The notes under the pieces are model-generated. The model was given only the letters and a program-made list of their open reading frames with translations. It did not search any database and had not been told where the DNA came from. Position numbers and translations under genes: made by a program. Of a stretch of DNA of 64,000 nt, positions 13,401-26,314 are shown piece by piece. The DNA lies in the NCBI GenBank assembly GCA_030077755.1, contig JAQJZZ010000008.1, positions 2,170,001 through 2,234,000 on the forward strand, written 5' to 3'. Each line of letters starts with the position of its first letter. Position 1 is the stretch's first letter. Origin of the DNA: Filosporella fistucella (Eukaryota > Ascomycota > Leotiomycetes > Helotiales).

Positions 13401-13851
13401 CCACTTTGGAAGGCTTTTGGAATGATGCGTCAAAGAATCCATCTCGAAGTTCTTCGACTCCATACGTCTCCAGATCAATATTCAAATCCTGCAATAGACT
13501 TTCGAGATGGCTGTGACTCATACTCGGTCGAGGTGATGCTGGTGCTGAATTCCCCGGGGTTTTGAGAGAAACTCGTGATCGTCTTCGCGGACTTTGGCTG
13601 TATGATCCCATATAGATACTTGACGCTGAAGACCTCGGATCGCCCGATGGCGTTGGGAGGCGGATATGTCGCCCATCTTGGTTATAGTTATCGCCACGAG
13701 ATCTTCTTCGTCGATGTAGACCAGGCCGAAAGTGTTCTTCTCCTTTACTTTCCAGATTATTGCCGATTGTCGGTTGTCTCGGGCCGAGAGATGGTGATGT
13801 AAAAAGCAATTGAGGCGTTTTTTCCTCTTTTGGATGCTTAGATGATGCCAT
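10464..13851 (-). CDS. ArAE/BRE4-like integral membrane protein (fusaric-acid-resistance superfamily)
   Basis: Two exons, 13851-11037 and 10987-10464, joined by a GTATTT/GCAG intron, encode 1112 residues. The N-terminal 170 residues are Ser/Arg-rich and cytosolic in character. A first hydrophobic block of about six segments follows (from SFLAFFISYI to CLLICCTVIPDAGARP). After a long hydrophilic middle comes a second block (from FALKVAITTSLL to VVVNWILWPF) and a C-terminal amphipathic region. This duplicated layout matches the fungal aromatic-acid-exporter-like family with ArAE_2_N and ArAE_2/BRE4 domains, some members of which affect brefeldin A sensitivity. The substrate is unknown. The open frame continues upstream to 13962, but that codon is TTG. 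The first in-frame ATG is 13851 (MASSKHPKEEK), which I take as the start. It is head-to-head with the sirtuin gene. Confidence 0.88.
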
Positions 13852-14389
13852 TGGACGCAGGATAGTTGGAAGAATTACTCCGCTGCAGAAACTGTCGGAA
13901 TAACGTGCTTCCTCTCGTGATATAGAGAGACTCCCTTGAGCCTCGTGGTTGAGGCGAAACAAGCTCTCGATTGGCTATTCCAGAAGTCCTTATTAGAAGC
14001 ACCCATCGGCCACATAATGCCAATTCGTTGTGACTTTGTTCGACCGCTCTGAACAAATCTTCACATAACCGTTTCAGCATCCATAACTGGATAACATCTC
14101 GATTTTCAAACTGTGTTTGGGGCTGTTGATAGCGAAAGTCATTGATTTGTTGGGTTGCACTTATTACGAGGATATTGGGTAAGAGTTTTAAGCTTTGCGC
14201 CCAATTAAAACTCGCCTAAGTCACCAGCGCCAAAGGCCCAAAGTGGCCTGTGGCAATCGCAATCACGTCCCTTCAATTCAATTTCAACTTCAATTCGTGT
14301 CCCGTTCCATATCGTCGCAACTCGTATCGATTTCATCCGACTCTCTCTCCTCTCAATTTCGCCTCGCGATAAACAACCACTCTACATAG
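13852..14389. promoter_or_regulatory. Divergent promoter region, BRE4-like / sirtuin
   Basis: 538 bases separate the two opposed start codons. CT-rich tracts precede the sirtuin start (about 14270-14380), as is common near fungal transcription starts. No TATA box was identified. Confidence 0.4.
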
Positions 14390-15972
14390 ATGGATGTAAC
14401 AAAGGTTGAATATCACCAGGCAATTGTTAAGATGCCAACGTCTGAGATTATCAGTCTTGACTCTGACACCAGCGACTCCGAACTCGCCAGTGCCATCGCC
14501 ATGGCGCAACAACGTGGACCTGCCAAATTGGAGGTCGAAGATGGCCCACCCACATTGGAGTCAGGTGACGAAGTGTTTGAAGAAGAAGAATCGGATGATG
14601 ATGGAGGTAGTTGGGATGGAGAAGGCAATTCTCATTATGACCATAATTTGGAAGAACTTGGAGATGCTGTTGTCGGTGGTGGTTAGTATTCTGAAACCCA
14701 ACATAACGTGCAAATTAGCTAACAAGAGAAGTCGACTCGGTTACTCTGGAAGAGGCTGTTAGATATAGACAACTTCTGAGAGATATTGGTCCTGCAGAAT
14801 TCTGTGCTCAAACAGTTGAAAATGGCTCGATCACTGCAAAGAAGCTATTGACTGCGTTTGGAATGCGACCTCCTCTTTCGCTGGAAGGCTCCCCAGATGA
14901 CGCTTATTATGGCTTATTGAGCGTCGCCATCAGCAGGGAGCTCACCAAAAGAGCAAAACTTAGAAAGTACAACACGATCGATGACGCTGTAGCTCTCATG
15001 AAGACCGCCCGCAATATCATGGTTATCACTGGTGCCGGAATCTCAACCTCGCTCGGCATTCCTGACTTTCGTTCTAAGGATATCGGTCTCTATGCTAAAC
15101 TCGAGCATCTCGACCTCAATGATCCGCAAGAGGTCTTCGATATCTCAGTATTCAGACGAGATCCGAGAATCTTTTACTCCGTGGCTAAGGATATCATTCC
15201 ATCAACAGACAGAACTACCCCCACACACAAATTTATTCACCTCCTTCAATCAAAAGGAAAACTCCTCACAAATTACTCTCAGAACATCGATAACATAGAA
15301 GCTGTCGCTGGTATACTCCCTGAGAAGCTTATCCAATGCCACGGCTCATTCGCCACCGCTTCCTGTATCGACTGTGGTTATCAAGCACCGGGTGAAACAA
15401 TCTTCGGCGATGTCCGTGCTGGCCTCATCCCCAAGTGCCCTCGCTGTCAAGCAAAGTCTAAGGCTTTACCAGGTCATATGAAGCGCAAACGCTCGGCTCA
15501 ATCTCAAGACCGTAAGAGGAGGAGAGGCCATTTCGGAGACACAAGTGATGAAGACGATGACGATTCCTACGATAATCCCAACAAACCAGCTAAGGGTGTC
15601 ATGAAACCAGACATCACATTCTTTGGCGAAGCCTTGCCAGATCGTTTCTCCGAGCGACTTACAGGTCACGACAGAGATAAGGTGGACCTGGTGATTGTGA
15701 TCGGTACTTCACTCAGAGTTGCCCCAGTCTCTGAAGTCGTCCCATATCTCCCACCACACATCCCTCAAGTCTGCATCGTACGTGAACCCATCAATCACGT
15801 CAACTTCGATGTTGATATGCTGGGTGATTGCGACACTGTTGTGGCTGAGCTATGTCGTCGTGCTGGCAAGGGTTGGGAATTAGAGCACGAGATGATTCCA
15901 GAAGGACAAAAAGTAGACGTTACGCTCGATGAGGGATATAACAGTCGCTGGTCATTCAAAGTGCGCAAATGA
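14390..15972 (+). CDS. NAD+-dependent histone deacetylase, Sir2/Hst1-class sirtuin
   Basis: Exons 14390-14681 and 14732-15972 encode 510 residues. The intron starts GTTAGT and has a GCTAAC branch point. The N-terminus is acidic with Ser/Asp runs. The segment [15 protein letters not shown] to [10 protein letters not shown] resembles the Sir2 N-terminal (DUF592) region of the Sir2/Hst1 class. The catalytic core has [16 protein letters not shown] for NAD+ binding, SQNID in place of the commoner TQNID, and the catalytic His in QCHGSF. Two Cys pairs, CIDC and CPRC, bind structural zinc. Between the zinc module and KPDITFFGE lies a basic then acidic insertion (KRKR, KRRR, DEDDDD), a likely nuclear localisation signal. 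It probably deacetylates histones in silencing or repressor complexes. A second ATG at 14432 is possible. The paralogue is not certain. Confidence 0.93.
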
Positions 15973-18900
15973 GGCTGAGCTTCAACTTCCACGTTTTGCA
16001 ACCTGTTACGAATACGAAGATGGCTGCGCCTAGAGTATGGATGTGGGAAATGATTATGGTTACGCAGGAACACACAACGATGGGCGGGGTATTACGAATG
16101 GCGTTTGAGCGACTGCTTTCACTTTCATTTTTCTGCTTGCATGATTATTTTGCGCATTGAGTCCAGAGAGTTTGTGGCTATGGCTAGACCGTGTTTTCCG
16201 TTGAGAAGAGCGAGAATTATATCGTATTGGGGTCCTCCTATGTGCTGGTGTTAAGCACCAGATTCTGATGCATCGCATTCGTTGCATTGCTTGCGTTTTC
16301 CTCCTTAATAGGAAGGAATAGATAGTATTGAGAGAATTGATGGACATTGCTTATAAAAATGATTTGGAATGTTGTGAGGCTATGCGCTCCTGCCGGATTA
16401 CGTATCAATCCTTCAAGTACCAGCTTTCTGCTCGATTCAATTGCTTATGCTGATACTTGGGAGAGCCACACTCAAACCCGTTCTATTCATTTGGTCTATA
16501 AAGAGTCTAAGTATCTATATGATAACTTGCCCTCTTCATTCCTGGCTACCGAATGAGGAGAATCTCCTCCGGAGATTTTCACTCCACATTCATGGGGATA
16601 CATCCTCTTTTTCCAACAAACTACCTCCCCTAGAGAATCCCTATTATTTCCTTCAACATCTCCTCCATTTATGCTCCTTCCCCTTCACTATCCGCTGCCT
16701 AAATCTTCGAATATCCGCCCTTAATATTATTCCCTCCCTAACACGAGAAATTGTACCCAATCATTTTTATCACCTTTTAATATGATTTCATAGCTGAGTC
16801 TACCTTTGGTCTTTCCCTAATCCTATACACCCCTCTAGATGCTTTGTCTTCACTTCTAGCTACTTTGGATAGCGATTTTCATCTCCGATGTGAATTTCTC
16901 GCGGCAAGTGAGTTGTACACATAGCAATAGTGAAAAAAGTCAAGCATATTGTAAGGGAGAAATTTCGTCAAGACATATATTAGAGATTAAGGATAAACGA
17001 GTGCATAACATTATAGATGGAAATTTGGACGGGTAGTAAACTTTTAGGTAAGTTCTAAGTGAGGGAGGAGGTGAATTGGAGATAGACACTGTGTGAATAC
17101 AGAGGGGTTTTACGTTTCAGAGACTTTGTTTAGGAAATATATAAAACTGATGTAGTCAAAAGACTTATTTCAATAGCGCACACGAGAGAATATATATGAA
17201 AAGTACATCTTATAGTCTTATAATCAGGCATCTACTAGCATTTTGAGCCCTCTTCACGCCAGCTAGCTGGTCAACAAGCCTTGAGGAATATCAGTCACGT
17301 GTCCGAGGCTTGTTGCTGAGTCTAAGATCAAGAGAGGTTTCAGTCTTGCAAGAATAGTAGTATGAAGAACAGTTAATAAGTTAAGCGAAGAATAGGAAGA
17401 AAAGGTATTGTGCATAAGTGGAAAGTAGGATAGCAAGGAAGATGATTGTGTTGCTTTGTAGTTTATATCTCGTTGCCATATAGCGATAAAATACTGCAAT
17501 GGATCTCACGATTCAAGCTTAATTGGGATATGGTAGATATGAAGCAGAAGAATTGAGAACATAGTTATTAGGAGCATCAAGTTCCTCCGACCTCATTTCC
17601 TCTGTTTGGTTCTGATGTTCCGATACCTAGTGTAGATGGCCTGTCTTTGAATTATTGCCATGTTGATGCTCTCCAACAGAACCACCGTCGAGTTCCAGCC
17701 TGGTTAGCTCTGGACACCCGTGGAACATAGATATCAGTCTCATAACTGTGAATATTATCTACAACCTTGAAACGTGACTTAAGTTGCAACCCCGCCTTTC
17801 ATCTTTTCCCCACCCTCACTTTTACCTATTCTCAACTTCCTCTTCGGTTTTGCGATTCTCAGGAAACAGAACGATGAGGTGGTACAAATGATTAGACCGC
17901 GGAGGGGTTGTGTAAAACCGATTTAGCCTATTGCAACTTGCAACAAGGTATCATGCATGCATATAGACTGGGGAAACGGGTATGCGTGTCATCAGGATGG
18001 GAGAGAAGAACGGAAGACTGTTATTTAGCCTAGGTTTGAACAACGACTGAAAAGTTGAAAAGAACTTTGGCCCGATTGCTGGGCATGCCCAAAATTGGTC
18101 CTCGAGGAGGAAAGGAAATCGCGTGGAGATAAGACAGCGATAGACGGAAAAGAGAGTTGAGTGGTGTACACGGATGGTATACTATGGATGAAGCAATTCT
18201 TGCGTCATTGTGAATTCTGTGGTAGCTGTGATACCTTTGGCGGGCTTGGGTTACTTTTGCTGTTTATCCCTTACGAGCAGGTGTGTCACGGGACTTGGCG
18301 TGTGAGGAACGGAATACTTTGAAGCAAGTCGGGGTCGTTGATACAAGATATCATTCTTGGGAATATTAGTGAGGCCGTGTATACAATGAAGGAGCCAGAA
18401 GCAGTAAGGTATTTACCTGACTCGCCCAGTTGAATCACGGGATCATGTTCAGAAGCCCTACATATTGAAAGTTCTGCGTTCCATGACAGCAGGACTACCA
18501 TCCGTAAACTCAGTGATAAAAATCCTGAATTGTGAACCAAGCATACAGTACAGAGCTTGGCCAAAAGTCTTGCACGACTTAAGATCTCAAGTTATGGCAA
18601 GCCTCTGACGCACTTGATGCTTGATGCTACTCCCCGAGCCGACTTGGTGTCCGACTCAGTGGTAAGTGACATGCCATGAAGTCTTGCCAAAGTATCTCGA
18701 TCCGGAAAACCTGCTCCGAGAGGTAGCTCAGCATTTGCACTGCCACTAAGTACAATGCTACATGCTACAATAATTGATTAGCTTAGCAATTCAGCAGGTA
18801 CTGAGTCGTTGACCGACAATTCCTGTATCACGAGACTGTTGCGTGGCGTGCTGAGATCCTGCTTAGATTGGGAATATGATATGATATGATTAGGATTGGA

Positions 18901-21877
18901 TGATGAATATGAATTATCTTGGGTAGCACGTTGTGACGCATGGCATAGTACACAGCTGTTGAGGAAACTCAAACCGTGCTTCTATCACGAGGTTTAACGG
19001 GTAGTGAAGCCGAAAGCAAGAGTGCTGAAATGCGCCGATTCCAACGCGTCCACTATTTGAGTGGTGGAAACGAGGAATTGACAGCTGATATTGAGCTCTA
19101 CTGCACAATCAACTTCCGCTAAGAATCTCAACAGAGCTGATGAGTACGTATTCGATATTCACAGCCCCCTTTTCGCCACGGATATTCGCCTCTGATTCTC
19201 ACCCCTTTATCTTCAAATCTGATGATCTGGGAAAAGGCCTAAACTCGCTTATCGAAAATACAGCGAGCTGATGGGTGGAGCTGGTGGACATTGTTGTGGC
19301 GTGCCAAGACTGAAACATGTTTTAGACTTTTTGAATTGTCAGAGACTTTGAGATTTGCGCTCGTCTTGGCTGTGTGATAGAAGAGGGACTTTCACTTGGC
19401 GAATTTTACAACTTCCTTGAAATCAATGATATGGGGACGGGAAATGGTTTTCAGGTAACTCCACTGGGTTGATTCCGTTCTGAGGGATATTTCTCGTGCA
19501 CAGATTGCCCCGCGCTTGTATCCTGCCGCCAAGGGGGGCATTGCTACGGCCTCGGGATACTTTTTAACATGATTTTTCGATATTGGCAGGTGATAAAAGG
19601 ACATTTATCGATATTTGATACGGCGGCTGTAATTCTAGGGATGTTTCGGGAGTCATCAAAGTATTGGTGATTGTTACAGGCTTCTGTTCTCTAGAAGGGC
19701 TATCACAGCTCAGCCTAGTTAGTGGTACAAGATTACTCCGCTGAGTCTATTAACATTCGTCGCCTCTCTTGTCTGGCCAGAGTCGGAAGAGTTGGGGAGA
19801 TGCTGGCAGGGAGATTCGGTTGGCCATAGCTTCACATATTTACCAATATTATATCCACATCTAGAAGGTGTGGCCACTGTGGAACGTCTGCAGGCAAGGC
19901 GCTACTTCGTAGATGTATGGAGACTGTCTAGATGTTGCGGATCGAGTCTTGTAGGAGCTTGTGTATAGGTTCTGTCTCGGGTCGGTTGGGACTTGTAATT
20001 GATTGTTTAAGTTGCGTTGATGTTGTGTAGGCTCGTTTTGGGTCTGGGTTGGCAAGAACGTATTCGGAAAAGTATGGTCTCTTGCTAAATATCTTGGGCT
20101 CTTGGAAGCAACACCATTCCTGGAGCAGAAAGATCACTAACGAGAGCATGCATAAAATCCTTGCGCTTCGAAGAGCTCGTGGGCTACCAAATGATGGTCA
20201 TTATCAATGTTTGTGTTGGTCTTTTCGATCAGGATAACATTACAAATCCCGCTAGTGTTGGTTGAATGGTTCAAAGAGTAAGCATAAGCCAGCCTTAGCT
20301 GATTGTTGGAGCCGCTTGACGCGGAATACTTGAACTTGGTCTTCTGGAGATTATTTCGTGTTGGGCACCGAGAGGCAATTGAAGTTATTCGATTGATGCG
20401 GGTTGTGCTGAATACGGACAGAAAATGGCGGATTTCTGTGGGTGATATCTGGTGCATTGTTATTGGGTTGATGTGTCGTGTTTTGGTTCAACAGAGTCGA
20501 GCAGGAAGGGCCGGAACTGCAAAGGATTGTCATCGACGGGTAATTAGCAATAAAGTAGAGTTGCATCCTCGATGATTAAGGGCCTTGGTAAAAGTTATAG
20601 GAAACGCAACTATCAGGAACAAATGTCGAGCAAAAGGGATGAAATTCTTAACATCACCATCAACATTGCTTTGTACAAATCTCAGTGTAATGATACTAAT
20701 GAAGATCTGAGGGTTCGGGCCTCGTCGACCTGTGGAGCCAACGGATATTTGGTGGAGCGAGTGGGTTGTTTTGTTGATGGGGTCGATGTTCGCTGCCGCT
20801 CTGTCACGGATGCACCAGTTCACTTACAGTAAGGCCAAATATAGAATGGATCTTGGCATTTTTCCGCCCGGGGAATGTCCACAACAAGAGAAGGCAGTAC
20901 CTATGACTGAGTATGCTAACATCCTCACCAAGTCAGAACCGTCTGAAGATATAAATCTGATCTCAATAAAACACACATCCCAAGAATTCGTAGCGCTTCA
21001 CATTTGTTTTAGGCCGAGCTATTTTGCAGGGTGCTCGTAGGCGCTCTCGTTGAAGCTAAAATCCGCGGTGCTCCAGCACAGCCTCAATGTTAGTCTCAAA
21101 AAGTTACTAGGGAGGCGAGGGAGAGCGAGGGTGCAAGACCGTCTTGCCCTTCCAAAGACTCTTGGATCTCCCTCTCGTCTGGTCGAATCATAGGGACCTT
21201 AGACCGCCAAACAAGCCCATCTCCGAAAAAAGAATCCTTTCTTCTTCCGTCACTTCTTGATTTCGACTATCAATGCTGTCAATCTTTTTCCACTCCCACT
21301 CGACACCTCATCGTCGCTGCAAGTAAGAGAGACATCTTGATCAACAGTATCAACATCAGTGGGAATGCTGAGAGTCGCCGACGACGCATTGGATCTTGAC
21401 ATTCTACGCACTGTCCTACTTGGATCCTCTGAATCCCGCAGCACCGCCGAAGATAGCTCAAGGATCGATTGAAGCGCCTGTTTGATGACTGGAAGACAGG
21501 TAAGCTATTCTCGTTTCCTATTCTACCATTCCTCTCACCATTCTCTGCGACATGTTGTCAACCTCTCACTTCTGGGCAAACAAGTACCTTGAATTTGTCA
21601 CGGCAATGGGCATGGCTCTGCAACAAAATATGCCGCAGCGTGTTTGCTTGGTTTTCATCTTTTGAATTTCATCATCCATTACTTGCAAACTGATAGCTTA
21701 TATCTTCTTCCCATCAGCCGAGCTAGGACTTCCTCCACGAACTACTCAGCCTCTTCAGATGTACGAGCTTCGAGCTTCAACAACCAACGAATACCTTGTT
21801 GCGGCTTCGCGCCTCGGGCTGTGTGCTGACGACTGAATAAACCCATATTGAACCAAACCACATCCAATAAAAGCATA
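15973..21877. other. Gene-poor interval of 5.9 kb
   Basis: No frame longer than about 115 codons and no recognisable protein, tRNA or rRNA was seen. It includes the sirtuin 3' region and pyrimidine-rich tracts around 16500-16800. A (ATATG)3 microsatellite lies at 18874-18888. A long leader or promoter of the downstream Ca2+-ATPase occupies the right end, from about 21000. Noncoding transcripts cannot be judged from sequence. Confidence 0.5.
21500..21717 (+). other. Candidate intron in the 5' leader of the Ca2+-ATPase
   Basis: A good donor (GTAAGC) at 21500, an ACTGATA branch-point-like site near 21690 and a pyrimidine-rich acceptor ending TTCCCATCAG at 21717 are correctly ordered upstream of the start at 21878. 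No coding frame crosses it, so support is from splice signals alone. Confidence 0.35.
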
Positions 21878-24800
21878 ATGTCGGATCCAAAACATCCTTC
21901 TCCATCGCCCAGTCCAGGTGGACGGAGGCAAAGAGCGTTAGCGCCAGAGTCTACAATACATTATGCCCCAGCCTTGCTAACATGCAGCAGTCCCACGATA
22001 ACCATTGACACATCTGCTGTTAGTAATATGAGTTCTCCTCAGGATATGGACAGTGATGCTGTTGCTATGAGAGCTTTGCCTAACTCGCCATCCACTTTAC
22101 AGGGAGAACCGTCAAGCCCTCTTGCCCCAGAAGGAGCTGCGATACAGCCCAATCGACCCCATCATTCCAGCCAAAACAGTCGAACATCCATTCCAGAATT
22201 GCGAGCTGCTCCATCTTTTAACAGCCAAGACAGCAGACCTACCTCACCTCATAATGTATCGTCACCAACTTCGAGAGGGGGGGATAAACAATCTGGATTT
22301 CTTGCCGTACCTGGTTTAAGGTCGCGACAGAATTCAGTTGATTCAGACGAAGGAAACCACTCAAGCACAAATTATAGTGGAGAGACATATGCCAACAATT
22401 CTAATGGTGATAAAGACAGAGCCTTCGGAAAGAAGCCTGGCAACGAAGATGTTATGAATGATCCTGAGGCTTTGACAGCCGATCCTGGGACAGAGGATGA
22501 CTTCAAAATGGAAGACAACTCTTTTGCCTTTACATCCGGACAGATGAACAAATTGATTAACCCTAAAAGTTTATCAGCTTTTTATGCCCTGGGAGGACTC
22601 GCAGGTCTGGAAAAGGGACTGAGGACCAACCGCAAGGCCGGATTAAGTGTGGACGAGGGCGATTTGGATGGGACAGTAACTTTCGAAGAGGCAAAGGCGG
22701 CTGCTAAGAAAGCAAGACAAACCGATGATTACGATGACAATAAGGCGGTAATTTCTCGAGTCGACTCCAAGGAATCGCAAGTATCATCCCGTCACAGGTC
22801 TTCGCAAGACTTATTCTACGATCGAAAGCGCGTGTTCAACGACAACCGTCTGCCCGTGAAAAAGGGGAAGAATCTTCTGCAACTCATGTGGATTACGTAC
22901 AACGATAAAGTGCTAATACTTCTTTCGGCTGCTGCCGCTGTCTCTCTTGGTGTTGGTCTATATCAAACTCTCGGAACTAAACACGACGCAGAGCACCCCA
23001 AGATAGAATGGGTGGAAGGTGTTGCTATTATTGCTGCTATCGTGATAGTGGTGGTGGTTGGTTCTTTGAACGATTGGCAGAAGGAACGTCAATTTGTGAA
23101 GCTTAACAAGAAGAAGGAAGATCGCGACGTCAACGTTATTCGATCAGGCCGAACTCAAGCTATTTCGGTGTTCGATATCTTGGTGGGAGATGTAGTGCAC
23201 TTGGAACCTGGAGATATGATACCCGTGGATGGCATTTTCATCGACGGGCATAATGTCAAATGTGACGAGTCTCAAACCACTGGAGAATCGGATTTGATCC
23301 GAAAACATCCTGCTGATCAGGTTTATGCTGCAATCGAGAACCACGAAAATCTACGCAAACTGGACCCCTTCATTCTTTCAGGAGCTCAGGTTACAGAGGG
23401 TGTTGGTACATTCTTGGTCACATCTACTGGTGTCAACTCAAGCTACGGAAAGACTTTGATGTCCCTTCGAGAGGATCCCGAAGTCACCCCGCTTCAGTCG
23501 AAATTGAACACCCTTGCCGAGTACATTGCTAAGTTGGGAGGAGCTGCGGGTCTTCTCTTGTTTATTGTTTTGTTCATTGAGTTCTTGGTCCGTCTCCCTC
23601 ACAATGACGCTACACCCACCGAGAAAGGACAGCAATTCCTTCAAATTTTCATCGTCACAGTCACGATTATCGTGGTGGCTGTGCCTGAAGGTTTGCCACT
23701 TGCAGTGACTCTGGCATTGGCTTTTGCAACTACGAGAATGTTGAAAGACAATAACCTTGTCCGGCATTTGAAAGCCTGCGAAGTTATGGGCAATGCTACG
23801 ACCATCTGTTCTGACAAAACCGGAACTCTCACGCAAAACAAGATGTTGGTTGTTGCCGGAACCTTGGGTACAAGCTCCCGCTTCGGCAACGCTACAGAGG
23901 CCTCAAATGATGAACCCCAGGGCAAAGGCAAGCAGGTACAACCGGCAGCCGTTGAAAGCGTAACTCCTCAGGAAGTTGTCAAGTCATTGGATCCAGATGT
24001 CAAACAAATGCTGACCCATTCGATTGTTGTTAATTCCACCGCATTTGAAGGAGATGTTGACGGAGAGAAATCGTTTGTTGGTTCCAAAACCGAAACTGCT
24101 ATGCTGATTTTTGCACGAGACTATTTGGGTATGGGCCCTGTAGACCAGGAGCGCGCAAATACCCCTATTGTGCAACTAATACCGTTCGATTCCGGGCGGA
24201 AGTGTATGGGTGTTGTCGTTCGACTAGATTCTGGCAAGTATCGAATGTATGTCAAAGGTGCTTCAGAGATTCTTCTCGAGAAGTGCACGTATGTAATCAG
24301 AGATCCTACCAGTGAGCCGGCCAGCTCTTCCATGACCGAAGACAATCGCCAGACACTGCTCAGCCTGATCGACAATTACGCTTCCCGTTCTTTGCGAACA
24401 ATCGGCATGGTCTATCGCGATTTCGAGAGTTGGCCACCCAAGGGAGCTCGAACAGCGGAAGGAGACAAATCTGAAGTCATCTTCGAAGATGTTTTCAAAC
24501 AAATGATCCTCCTCGGTATTGTTGGCATTCAAGATCCGCTTCGCGACGGTGTCGCAGAGGCCGTGAGGAAATGCCAGAATGCCGGCGTTGTTGTGCGAAT
24601 GGTGACTGGAGATAATTTGATCACGGCTAAGGCGATTGCCACTGAGTGTGGAATTTATACACAAGGCGGCATGATCATGGAAGGCCCGACATTCAGAAAA
24701 CTCAGCAAAATAAAGATGGACCAGACCATTCCACGCCTTCAAGTTCTTGCGAGATCCAGTCCGGAGGATAAGCGCATACTTGTGAAGCGCCTCAAAGAAC

Positions 24801-26314
24801 TCGGCGAGACTGTAGCCGTAACTGGAGATGGAACCAACGATGCACCTGCGTTAAAAACAGCTGACGTTGGATTTTCGATGGGTATTGCCGGTACAGAAGT
24901 AGCCAAGGAAGCCTCAGCGATCATTCTTATGGACGACAATTTTGCTTCGATTGTTAAGGCTATGATGTGGGGACGAGCTGTCAACGACGCTGTCAAGAAG
25001 TTCTTGCAATTTCAGGTCACAGTCAATATTACTGCTGTCTTACTCACATTCATTTCGGCAGTGGCTAGCTCTGATGAATCGTCTGTATTGACAGCCGTCC
25101 AATTGCTATGGGTTAATCTTATTATGGACACCATGGCAGCTTTGGCACTTGCGACAGATCCTCCTACAGATAGCATTCTGGACCGAAAACCAGATCCCAA
25201 GTCAGCTCCGCTCATTACCATGACCATGTGGAAGATGATAATCGGAGAAGCGATTTACCAGCTAGTTATCACATTGCTTCTTCATTTCGGTGCCAAATCA
25301 ATTTTGTCTTATGGGTCAGACCGCGAGCAGGCACAGATTTCGACTCTTGTCTTCAACACCTTTGTGTGGATGCAGATTTTCAATCAGTGGAAGTAAGTAT
25401 TTTGCACCATCGATTAAATGAAATTCGCTAACAGGTATTCCAGCAATCGCCGTCTCGATAACAAATTTAACATCTTTGAGGGTATCACCAAGAACTACTT
25501 CTTCATGGGTATCAACGTTGTCATGGTGGCTGGTCAGGTCATGATCATTTTCGTTGGAGGAAAAGCATTCAATGTTGTCCGCCTGAATGGCGCACAATGG
25601 GCTTATTCCATCATTCTTGGTTTCCTGTCTATTCCAGTGGGAGCTGTCATCCGTCTAATCCCGGATGAGTTATTGCTCAGATTAATCCCTGATTATTTGA
25701 AGAATCGCCCAAAGAAGCCAGAGCTCACAATCTCTGATGAGGAGGAGCAATTCCGATTCCCGAAGCCACTTGCCGATGTTAAGGAAGAACTTAGCTTCCT
25801 CAAGCGTGTCAAGGGTGGTCGTTTGAACAATCTGAAATTCCGGATGCAGGATGCTCGTGATACTTGGCTTCCACGGTCCCGAAGTGGCTCTCGCTCCAGG
25901 AGCAATTCGATTCCGCAAACCCCCACAGGTGATTCACAACGCGAAGACAGCTTCGGTCCAAACAATCCGCCAGCACCCACTCCTGAATCCCGAAAGCGTG
26001 GCAGAAGCAATCGATCCCGATCAAATTCTGCTTTGGGTGCAACAACCGTTATGGCTGGTATCATTGCCGGAAGTGTTGCTGGTTGGTCACCGATTGAGCG
26101 TAACTACGCAGATAACGACTCGATGAGATTTACCCGGTCTCAGGGCAGGCAGGAATTGGAATCGAGAGGGGACGTTGAAATCCACCCCGATACAAAGGCG
26201 GATGACCCTGTTATCACAGAGAATCCACATAATCTCAATGCTCCTCCAAGCCAAATCGAGGAAGTTACACCTATTCAAGCCCCAGCACCAGTGGCTAGAA
26301 AATCCAGTTCTTAA
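21878..26314 (+). CDS. PMCA-type (P-IIB) calcium-transporting ATPase
   Basis: Exons 21878-25392 and 25435-26314 give 1464 residues. The GTAAGT/CAG intron joins FNQWK to YSSNRRLDNKFN. It is a Ca2+ pump of the family of yeast vacuolar Pmc1, moving Ca2+ out of the cytosol into the vacuole or across the plasma membrane. P-type motifs are complete: TGES in the actuator, PEGLPLAVTLAL in M4, the phosphorylated aspartate in SDKTGTLTQNKM (D646), KGASE for nucleotide binding, TGDN and GDGTNDAPAL. The first 230 residues are Ser/Pro-rich, and the C-terminal tail after the last membrane segment is Arg/Ser-rich (RSRSGSRSRSNS), a likely regulatory region. The start is the ATG of MSDPKHPS. The frame extends upstream only to a TTG. 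Confidence 0.95.

Noticed and set aside
13852..13962. N-terminal extension of the BRE4-like protein
   Set aside because: The upstream codon is TTG, not ATG. The first in-frame ATG at 13851 starts a sensible protein.
20049..21040. Several overlapping frames of 60 to 106 codons
   Set aside because: They occur on both strands, lack splice partners and resemble no family.
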